Assembly: GCF_001311865.1 (NCBI RefSeq) | Contig: NZ_BBCD01000001.1 | Span: 1-64,000, forward strand | From: Piscibacillus salipiscarius JCM 13188 | Lineage (GTDB): Bacteria; Bacillota; Bacilli; Bacillales; Alkalibacillaceae | Length of the DNA stretch: 64,000 nt | Direction: 5' to 3' | In this document: in pieces, positions 56,979 to 64,000 of the stretch | Layout: each line of letters starts with the position of its first letter | How positions within the stretch are numbered: position 1 is the stretch's first letter | Program-made: the position numbers and the translations under genes | Notes under the pieces: generated by a model | What the model saw: the letters and a program-made list of their open reading frames with translations, nothing else | Databases searched by the model: none | What the model was told of the DNA's origin: nothing

Positions 56979-57350
56979 CTACTCTGAGGATGACTCTTCT
57001 GCTGTTTGCTCCTGCAACTTCAAAATCAGTTCAATTCGTTCATCTTCATTGCTAGCTTCATCTGGGTTACCTCCGAGTTGTTGAATTAGCTCTTCTTGAG
57101 GTCCTTTATTCATTTTGCGAATATCTGTTTTAGACAGTAACTCTGACTCTTGTTTATTCGGCTTTTCAACTTTCTTAATGAAGACTCGTTTATAAGTTGG
57201 ATGCTCTGTTTCTAGTTCCTGAAGACGCTCTTGAGAAGGTTCATATCCTTCGCGCGGGAATGGATCTCCTTCTTCATAAATCACTTTGTCTTTATCTGAG
57301 TCATTGGGGTCTTGGGTATCTCTAAATCGATTGTTCACTTGATAATTCAT
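56979..57350 (-). CDS. Small hydrophilic phage protein
   Basis: A 123-residue strongly charged protein, NYQVNNRFRDTQDPNDSDKD, then a helical end KGPQEELIQQLGGNPDEASN and an acidic tail. The C-terminal part resembles a short SAP/Rho-N-like helix-extension-helix motif, common in proteins next to phage capsid genes. Its role is not known. Confidence 0.65.
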   Translation of the reverse strand: MNYQVNNRFRDTQDPNDSDKDKVIYEEGDPFPREGYEPSQERLQELETEHPTYKRVFIKKVEKPNKQESELLSKTDIRKMNKGPQEELIQQLGGNPDEASNEDERIELILKLQEQTAEESSSE

Positions 57351-57370
57351 GCATGTTAACCTCCTTTAGA

Positions 57371-58823
57371 TTAGACCGCTGGGGCCGTAGTGACAGATAC
57401 CGCATCACTTAATGGTGATTCTGTTCCTTCTGTTGCAATGGCTTTAACCTGGTATTGATAAGTTGTATCTGCTGTTAAGCCTGTATCATCAAAACTTGCT
57501 GTCGTACTCGTGCCCACTGAAGCACCATCACGATAAATTTCATAATGTTCGATTCCCGCCTCATAACTGACTGCATCCCATGTAAGCGATAATGTGGTAT
57601 CCGTTACATTAGATGTAGCCAGGTTGGCGGGCGCATTAGGGAGTCCCGCCAATTTGACTAATATCATAGACCTTAAATGAACTATTATCTTTAGGTCGAC
57701 CATTGGCTAGCATGCGAGTAATGTAAACTGTTTCGTCTTCTAAGAAACGATATTCTTTAGAAGAAGCAATTTTACGTTCTGAACCCACACCCATGAAGTA
57801 ATTCTTAGCCATACCAGCGACTAATTTTCCTTCCGGTACCGCTACCGATTCAATAATCGTTGCATCAATAGGTAGATTCGTCATAAACTGACCCGCTGCA
57901 TTTCGGTATACGACATGCTCAGCTAACTTATAGTTATAGTCATTTGGATTAACAAGTAAAATCATATTACGAACTTTACGTTTACCGTTGTTTGATAAAT
58001 CACCGCGGATTTTAAATAGTGACTTAACGCCAAAATCGGTTAAAGCCGTAGCTGTCTTATCCGGATAAACACCGTCTACCACCGAACCTTGTAAATCTTT
58101 AATCATGCCAATCGGCTGGTCTTTACCCGTACCAGCGACCGTTGCTTCTTCTAATGCCACCGCACTTGCTTCAACTAATACCGTGCGAACATAACGATCT
58201 AACCAACGAGGGCCTAATTCTAGCATAGCGTTTGCCACTGGTAAGAATGCTGATAGTTTATAAAGATTAGTATCAACGGTTTCAAAGCCATCATCGAGCT
58301 GCTCTTTAATAGCATCAACCAGTTTACCCCACCATGCTGGGTTTACATCACCTTTCTTTAGAACCCATTTTGTCACGCCTGTTGTATTTACAAAATTGAT
58401 TAAATCTAATAAGGGATGTTCTTGTACTAATTCTTCAAATACACGATCAATAACCGTGGCTGGAACTAGTTTTTCAACTCCATCAAATCCGGCACCATCA
58501 ATAACCTCGTTATAATACTCTGTTTCTTCTTTTGTTAATGCATGGATCCCGCGCTGAGCTAATACCTTTTCGTCGTTTAATTGGCTAGAAGCTAACGTTT
58601 GCGCTTCTTGTAAAATATCAGCTTGAATTCCTTCAGCTAATCCTGTTAATGCTTTAGCCATTTCGTCAGAGTCGCCACTTTCTAACGCGTTTGCGATATT
58701 CTGCTTTAACTCATTTTGCTTATTCTGTTCTCGATCTAAATTTTGAATGCCACCATTAAAAAATTGTAAATCGAGTGTTAATGGTTGAACTGTTTTCACT
58801 TTGTTTTCCTCCTTTTTGAGCAT
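57371..58823 (-). CDS. HK97-fold major capsid protein with +1-frameshifted FN3 extension
   Basis: The zero-frame product (57636-58823) is 395 residues. It has an N-terminal scaffold-like delta domain (FFNGGIQNLDREQNKQNELK) that the protease should remove, then the capsid core (WVLKKGDVNPAWWGKLVDAI, IRGDLSNNGKRKVRNMILLV) and end KVYDISQIGGTP. The stop lies in ACT-CCC-TAA. A +1 slip yields NAPANLATSNVTDTTLSLTW and a full fibronectin III domain ending VSVTTAPAV at 57371, about 484 residues in all. The extended subunits would display the domain on the capsid surface. Confidence 0.9.
57636..57641 (-). promoter_or_regulatory. Programmed +1 frameshift site CCC-TAA (capsid)
   Basis: Identical in design to the tail tube site: zero-frame ACT CCC TAA, with +1 continuation AAT GCG CCC GCC. 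The sequence GGGCGCATTAGGGAGTC (plus strand 57629-57645) is shared exactly with 54939-54955. Confidence 0.78.
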
Positions 58824-58825
58824 AA

Positions 58826-58852
58826 AATAAAACGCTTATTTGTTAAAAGCGC
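58826..58852 (-). terminator. Terminator-like hairpin between protease and capsid genes
   Basis: AAGCGCTTTT and AAATAAGCGTT-type arms (GCGCTT/AAGCG) pair on the minus strand, followed by TTTTATTTT. It may set the level or define a separate transcript for capsid. Confidence 0.55.
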
Positions 58853-59601
58853 TTAAGAAACTTTCCAATATTTTTGTATTGTGTTCCAAACCTTGAGTTG
58901 TTGAATCGTCATGTTCATTTTTACTTCAGGTTGAGGTTGAATTTGAGCAGCATATTTAGCTAATAACTGATTCTTTGCACTCTCTTCTTCCTGCGTTTCC
59001 TCTTCTAGCTCTATATCTTCAACAATCTCATCCGCAAATCCAAAGGCTAGGCACTCTTCAGCGGTTAAAAATGTTTCTTCTTCAAGCAACTTAATGAGTT
59101 CCTTTTCTTCACCGACAAACCGATTTAAGTAACTTGCTTTCACAGGGCCAGCATCAATCTTTGATAAATCATCTGCAATTTTGCGTAATTTCTTTGCGTT
59201 CCCAGCTGCAAACGTCCATGCATTGTGTATCATCATCATTGCGTTACCTGGCATCTCAATATGATCACCGGCCATAGCAATTACCGAAGCACCACTAGCA
59301 GCTAACCCATCAATGTGAATGGTAACATTCGCCCGATGTTTCTTAAGCTGATTATGAATGGCCACTGAATCAAATACATCACCACCAGGAGAATTAATAT
59401 GGACATGAATGTCATCCGCTTCTATCGCATTAATCTTGCGGCGAATCTCACGGGCGCTTGTCTCACTAAACCAACCGCCGATAGATCCATAAATAAAAAT
59501 CTTGGCTGGCCCTTCTTCGCCTTGCTCGTTTTTGATTTCGAACTTCGCATTCGCATTTTTAAAACGATCAAAAATAGCTTCTAACTTTGTTGTTTAGTCA
59601 T
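58853..59601 (-). CDS. ClpP-like prohead protease, one frame break
   Basis: From ATG 59601, with one A restored in CAACAAAG, the protein has about 248 residues. The ClpP-fold segments are PAKIFIYGSIGGWF, VHINSPGGDVFDSVAIHNQL, the nucleophile Ser in DGLAASGASVIAMAG, and the catalytic His in MMMIHNAWTFAAGN. The tail is acidic. This S14-type protease cleaves the capsid delta domain during maturation, replacing the S78 protease of other phages. Its start overlaps the portal stop by eight bases. Confidence 0.92.
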
Positions 59602-60744
59602 CTTTCTCACCCCCTTTCAAAAACTTTTGAATTTCTTCATAGTTTTTCGTGATAAAGTGCTGCTCTGCCCAATCTTCATTTATTGGTTCTTTGTCGATTA
59701 ATCTTAAATTATCATTTACAGAATGAGCACCGCTTGATAATAGTTTTTCAAACGCACCTGCAATCGAAACGATGTCGACATACTTGATGAGAGAGGTATC
59801 GATTTTAAGATACGTTCGTTCAAGGTACTCATCTTTTGAGTAAAATTTACGGTTAATCTCGTCTTCTATAAGCTCTGCAATGGGAGCCACACAGAACATT
59901 AGAAAGTTATTTGTTTGATTTTCAACATCGGCCAAATCGCTTTTTAATAATCCTTTAGGAATGAGAAATGCCATACTGACAAAATCGAATATATCATCGA
60001 CTAATGCTCGTACATCTCGGCTGGTATTACCAGAGTTAGATAATTTTTGAGTCTCATCAAACTCAATTCCTTTTTGCAAAGGAAGGACCGCTGACCCTTC
60101 AGCTGTCATGAAAGCTTTTAATTGTGCATTGAACATATCTTCAAGTTTCTTTTGCTCTTCTGCATTTTGAGCTCTCACACCCTCCATTCTTAATAGAGCT
60201 CTTAACGCATTGGAACGTTTATAATAGTTCATAGATGTTGATAACAACTTGCCATAACTAGCATACATATTATCGATCACACTCTTGATTTTTTCGTTAT
60301 TGAGTTTGAAATGAAATACTTCATGTTCATAAAATGTTTTGTGTAATTGATAGTTTTTAATGACAACATTGTGATACATGTTTTCGTTTAACGCATACTC
60401 TTTCATGTCATACGAATCACAAACATAAAGCTTTTTGTTTTGCATAACGACTAAACATTCGTTATCAAAAACCAACTTGGATACAAACTCATGAAAGAAC
60501 TCACTGCTATTCTGATTCTGATTGGGCTGAACATTAAATAAATAAAATTATGTCCTTTTTTCTCCTTACCTTTTTCATACGTTCTGAATTTAGATCGCAC
60601 TAAGGTATTCGCAATTAAGTTGACGCAGCTCTGAACAGCCAAGTTTTTATAAAAATACTCGACTCCTAGATCCACCCAAATTTCGTCTAGTTGAAAAGAA
60701 TTTTTATCACTACTTGTAAAGCCAAATAATTCTTTAATCCCCAA
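59594..60744 (-). CDS. HK97-type portal protein, one frame break
   Basis: Corrected length is about 383 residues, from ATG 60744 (MGIKELFGFTSSDKNSFQLD). A break near 60540 (A/T run in ATTTAATAAATAAAATTATG) joins FNVQPNQNQNSSEFFHEFVS. Later segments SSGAHSVNDNLRLIDKEPIN and FLIPKGLLKSD are characteristic of HK97-family portals. It forms the packaging ring. It differs in type from the satellite's SPP1-like portal, so the two elements do not share this part. Confidence 0.88.
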
Positions 60745-60758
60745 GCTCTCACCCCCTT

Positions 60759-62416
60759 TTAAAAGATTAACGTTGGCATTGGTTCAAATGGAACATACTC
60801 TTCTAACTCGTCATCCAATACAAGTGCATGAGTCCAGGCGAAAAAGCCATCCGTTTTTCGTTTATCTTTTTCAATTTTGCAATACTCCATGTTGCCGTTC
60901 CCTTTCTCGTCTTTATAAACATTGCCGACGTACCACCGCATCATCGGATCGTCACCAAAAACGATATTATGATTAATGAACATATCATCAATCATTGGCG
61001 ATAACATAGCGTGTGTCACAGGTCCTCGCCTTACAATCTCAACTTCAAACCCGCTTCCTCGAACTTAGGTTTTAAGATTGATGCGCGGAATTTATCCATG
61101 GCCACTTTTTTAATATGGAACGTTTGTAATTGATCAATGAACCAGTTAACAACTCTGTCTGGGTCTATCGATTTCTCGTTATGGATAATCGTACATAGAC
61201 CTTTTTCTTTCGCGAGGTCTATGATTTCAGGATTAATATCTTGAAGCTTTAACGCTAAATGATGAATGAACGTATGTTGTCGCCAATACCTCTTGCCATT
61301 AGCTTTAAATAACACACCTACTGAACAGAAGTCACGAACATCCGCAAAGTCAACTCCACCTACAGCATCAATACCTTGTATGTTATCCGGAAACGGCTGG
61401 TCTGTTGCCAACACATCTTCATAAGCAGCCACTTGCTTCTTAACGTCTTCTTGAGGAAGGTTCATTCGCTTTGTCATAAATTCGATTCGCAGCTGCGCGT
61501 TAATCTGCATATCATGATATTCTTGCTGCATTTCATGTTGTAGATCTTCGTTATAAGGATATGACGGATTTGCTTTTGGCCATTTTGTTAAATCATCCAC
61601 TTCTGATTCATCGTCTAATTTACAAATGAACGGAAACAACGTTGATTTAGGCAACTCTTTATTCAACACCATTTTAGCTTCAGCTTTTAAGTCATCTAAT
61701 ACACCGCCTCGAACATAACCATCCGTTGTGATGTAAAACGTTCGGGGGTCTTTCTTCTTACCTAAACCAGAGGTAAACACTTTAACGTTACTGTAATCGC
61801 CATACTCATGTATTTCATCAAAAATAACAGCACCGCTTCGTTTACCATCTTTTGTTCGTGCATTGGACGTATTGTATTCTAATTTTGATTTCGTTTTACG
61901 ATGTTGAATAAGCATCTTGGACCAGTAAAAAATCTTTTTCATCTTTTCCTGACGTTTAGGCTCATCCAAAACATTGTATACGTCTTCAAAGGAGGTTTTT
62001 GCCTGCTTTTCTGAAGTGGCCACAATATCAATATCATAATTCTTAATTCCATGGTGACCACTCATCATGTAAAACGAGTTATAAGAAATGTATCCATTCT
62101 TCCCGGCCCCACGTCCAATTTCAATCAAAAACCGGTTAAACATTAACCGGCCATCATCATACCTGACACCATATATGAAAGCATTACAAAAACGCTGCCA
62201 GGCATATAGCTCGAATGGAAAATAAGGTTTTGGTTTCTCAACCGACTGTTCGATAGCTTCGGCATCTATGACAACACCTGGTTGATCAAGCTTCCACCTC
62301 AAAAATGACATCAATTGTTTTTGTTCTTGACAGGCCTCGATTTCCCCCTGCTCAACCATCTGCATATAATCATCGATGTAAGGATGATACTTAGATGTCT
62401 TCTGGTTCATCGTCAT
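60759..62416 (-). CDS. Terminase large subunit (HK97-like), one frame break
   Basis: Corrected length is about 552 residues. Walker A is in IEIGRGAGKNGYIS, Walker B in SGAVIFDEIHEYGD, and the coupling motif in FYITTDGYVRGG. The nuclease domain begins GGVDFADVRDFCSVGVLF and ends PFEPMPTLIF. A break near 61030 separates the last 86 residues. The set HNH, TerS (P27), TerL, portal, ClpP-protease, capsid is the canonical cos-type packaging cluster. Confidence 0.95.
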
Positions 62417-62737
62417 CGTCTACTTCTTTTATAAAATTAAGCAAGTCAAACAATTTTTCCATATGCAGCTGTATATCGATTCATCGTTGTGTTGTAAGAT
62501 TTCTGAGCAGGATTTTCAATCAACATCTTTTGAGATCCATTTTTATAAGTATAAGTTGGACCTTTAGTTTTAATCGTGTCTTCCAGTATTTCTAATTGAA
62601 TTGTCATGAATGCAATTCGTTCGATTAATTCTTTGGCCACTTCTCGTTTAGATTCAGGCAAATCAATAAAACGGAATTTAAGCGGTCAATCTCCTCTTGA
62701 ACCATTTCACTTTGTTTCGTTTTTGATGGCTTCGGCA
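62391..62737 (-). CDS. P27-family terminase small subunit, two frame breaks
   Basis: Joining frames gives about 116 residues from ATG 62737, MPKPSKTKQSEMVQEEIDRL. Breaks near 62680 (AAATTCCG) and 62460 (GGAAAAATTG) surround the core ELIERIAFMTIQLEILEDTI, and the P27 hallmark ENPAQKSYNTTMNRYTAAY. The end DDDDEPEDI overlaps the TerL start. P27 small subunits recognise cos together with the neighbouring HNH nuclease. Confidence 0.85.
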
Positions 62738-62850
62738 TAACCCCCACCCCCCTCTCATGTGCGCGCGAGGCAAAATATTTTTTCCGTTAGCCCTCCCCGT
62801 TTCGACGTTCCCCAATAAATCGCGAAAAGTTTTGACCGGGGGGGCATAAA
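62738..62850. other. Candidate cos (packaging) region
   Basis: Between HNH and TerS lies a short, unusually G+C-rich stretch with C/G runs (CCCCCACCCCCC, CCGGGGGGG) and alternating GTGCGCGCGAG, unlike the A/T-rich surroundings. Cohesive-end sites of HNH-P27 phages are usually found here. The exact nick positions cannot be read. Confidence 0.45.
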
Positions 62851-63170
62851 AATTCACCAGCGCTCTTCACTGATGAATTTGGGTTTCTTTTTCGTATATA
62901 TTTTTCTAAACGTTCATGCTCTTTATTATGACATTTAATACAAATACCTTCACAATTGTCTTCAACTAAAGCTAACTCTGGATGCTTCTTCACTTCTTTA
63001 ATATGGTGAACGTTTTGTGCTGGTGAAACTCTGCCCTGTCGTTTGCACTCCTGACATTCGTAGTTATCACGTTCTAAAACATTAATCCTTAATGAACGCC
63101 AAGCTTTAGATTGATAGAATCTTACGAGTTTATCTTCTAAGATTAGTTGTTTAATTAATTTTAAATCCAT
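62787..63170 (-). CDS. HNH endonuclease of the packaging cluster
   Basis: The product (127 residues as read) starts MDLKLIKQLILEDKLVRFYQ. It contains a zinc-binding HNH module: CQECKRQG, the catalytic VHHIKEVKKHPELAL, and GICIKCHNKEHERLE. The last 30 residues run into the G+C-rich region and C7 run, so the true C-terminus may be shorter. HNH proteins beside P27 terminase are needed for cos cleavage in HK97-like phages. Confidence 0.9.
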   Translation of the reverse strand: MDLKLIKQLILEDKLVRFYQSKAWRSLRINVLERDNYECQECKRQGRVSPAQNVHHIKEVKKHPELALVEDNCEGICIKCHNKEHERLEKYIRKRNPNSSVKSAGEFLCPPGQNFSRFIGERRNGEG

Positions 63171-63181
63171 CTAATCACCAC

Positions 63182-63211
63182 ATAAAAAAGACACCTCATT
63201 GAGAGATGCCT
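63182..63211 (-). terminator. Terminator after the 63212-63820 gene
   Basis: GGCATCTC and GAGGTGTC pair (with a wobble) around TCAAT, followed by TTTTTTATG on the minus strand, just past the stop at 63212. Confidence 0.72.
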
Positions 63212-63820
63212 TTAACTTTGTTCATTAGTAAATAATCTACTATTGACTTCCTTTAATCTTTCATATGCTTCTTTGTCCTGCAGAATTTTATAAAATTCAA
63301 TAGTTTTTCTCTCTGCAAGGTTTCTGTTTTCTATGCTAATTTCATCATTAAGTGGAATTTGACTTGTTATATAATTATCTACTAATTCAGTAAGAGGTTC
63401 ACCAATTGCTCTTTTAAAATTAAAACCAAGTAATTGAAGGATTTTAAATGTTCTATCAGACAGTAAAGGTTTCATCATTTCTAAGTCCTTTTCCATCTTC
63501 TCAGCTTTATGTTCATCGGATTGCTGATGAACTAAATTTTCAATTAAAGGCATTAAATTGTTTGAGATATAATCAATATCATCTTCCGAAATTTTTTTTT
63601 TTCTCAATCAATTCCTCTTCATAAGCTCTTGATATTGTAACTAATTCATTTTATCTGAGATTAGATCGTTAATTATTCCTTCTAAATACTTAATCGTTTG
63701 GTCTTTTTCTTTTGTTGCTTTCGCTTGATTAATACGATCCATAATTGTAGGAATAGTATTGTTTGCGACAACGCTTCCTAATCTGGTGCTTAAATCTACG
63801 ATAGTCGGATCAATTGCCAT
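63212..63820 (-). CDS. Unknown helical protein, two frame breaks
   Basis: From ATG 63820 (after AAGGGAGG) the product starts MAIDPTIVDLSTRLGSVVAN. Breaks near 63642 (AATGAATTAG) and in the A11 run near 63595 lead through LVTISRAYEEELIEKKK into a second segment ISEDDIDYISNNLMPLIENL that ends SRLFTNEQS. The total is about 203 residues. It may instead be two genes, since the second segment also has a possible TTG start. No family is recognised. It has its own terminators on both sides and a Spo0A-box-like motif upstream, unlike its late-gene neighbours. Confidence 0.5.
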
Positions 63821-63847
63821 AATTACACCTCCCTTCCTTACGGTGTA

Positions 63848-63856
63848 ATTCGACAA
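63848..63856 (-). promoter_or_regulatory. Spo0A-box-like motif upstream of the 63820 gene
   Basis: TTTTGTCGAATTA lies 27 bases before the start codon, at the same distance as the two sites in the selC element (16803 and 17413). Confidence 0.35.
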
Positions 63857-63883
63857 AAGCTAGGTGTTTCCTTCCTAATTAAC

Positions 63884-63912
63884 AAAAACACCCACACAGT
63901 GTATGGGTGTTA
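63884..63912 (-). terminator. Terminator upstream of the 63820 gene
   Basis: ACACCCA and TGGGTGT pair around a 9-base loop, followed on the minus strand by TTTTTGTTAATT. It isolates the following gene from upstream phage transcription. Confidence 0.78.
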
Positions 63913-64000
63913 ATCTGGCTAACTGCAAGGCAATTACAGTTAGTGTTTAGGGGAATACAGTTAACAAATCTAATAACATCAAATTTTGTCATAATTATTT

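Noticed and set aside
1-64000. Insertion sequences or transposases
   Set aside because: No transposase frame or terminal inverted repeats with target duplications were seen; the only recombinase is the tyrosine integrase at 13507-14463.

Overview
The window looks like a low-GC, spore-forming member of the Bacillaceae, possibly a halophile. The chromosomal backbone keeps the Bacillus subtilis-like order tkt, sirA, yneF, ccdA, response regulator, ccdC, yneK, citB/acnA, yneN, tlp, yneP, yneQ, with lexA and glnA nearby. Sporulation is indicated by Tlp and SirA. The organism also has a selenocysteine system, unlike B. subtilis: selA, selB, selD, tRNA-Sec, and two in-frame UGA codons (in SelD and in a SelW-like protein), each followed by a hairpin with a GU-starting loop.

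Layout. 1-13.1 kb: yneQ, yneP, tlp, an FbpB-like gene, yneN, a large-subunit catalase, aconitase, then selA and a selW-like selenoprotein gene facing selD, then selB and a PAS sensor kinase. 13.25-29.6 kb: a 16-kb integrated element inserted into the tRNA-Sec gene (selC), bounded by a 45-bp direct repeat of the 5' half of selC. It carries a tyrosine integrase, small early-type genes, portal, both terminase subunits, a replication initiator with iteron-like repeats, major capsid protein, scaffold, a GLUG-repeat protein and a holin. No tail tube or tape-measure gene is visible, so it resembles a capsid-forming phage satellite. 29.7-40 kb: backbone again, with yneK-like DUF2621, a two-component system, a cytochrome c / thiol-redox cluster with two CcdA paralogues, an orphan MrpB, yneF, sirA, tkt, ynzC and lexA. 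40.0-64 kb: a siphophage-type prophage that joins the chromosome at the last 19 codons of glnA and continues past the right edge. All of its late genes are on the minus strand: HNH, TerS, TerL, portal, ClpP-like protease, capsid, connectors, tail tube, tape measure, Dit, a very long tail tip/fibre protein, holin and M23 endolysin, followed by secreted or membrane accessory proteins near the junction.

How parts work together. SelA, SelB, SelD and tRNA-Sec make and insert selenocysteine, and SelD is itself a selenoprotein. The satellite split selC from its native promoter but carries both a replacement 5' half and a consensus-like promoter upstream of the rebuilt gene. In the prophage, the capsid and tail-tube genes both end in the same CCC-TAA shift site followed, in the +1 frame, by a near-duplicate fibronectin type III domain. 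This is the arrangement for programmed +1 frameshifting that decorates some virions.

Caveat. More than 30 single-base frame breaks lie across backbone, satellite and prophage genes alike, mostly in A/T/G/C runs, in genes that are otherwise well conserved. I read these as probable homopolymer errors in the assembly and annotate the affected loci as single genes. Exact frames at these points are inferred. All family assignments come from reading the sequence, with no database search.
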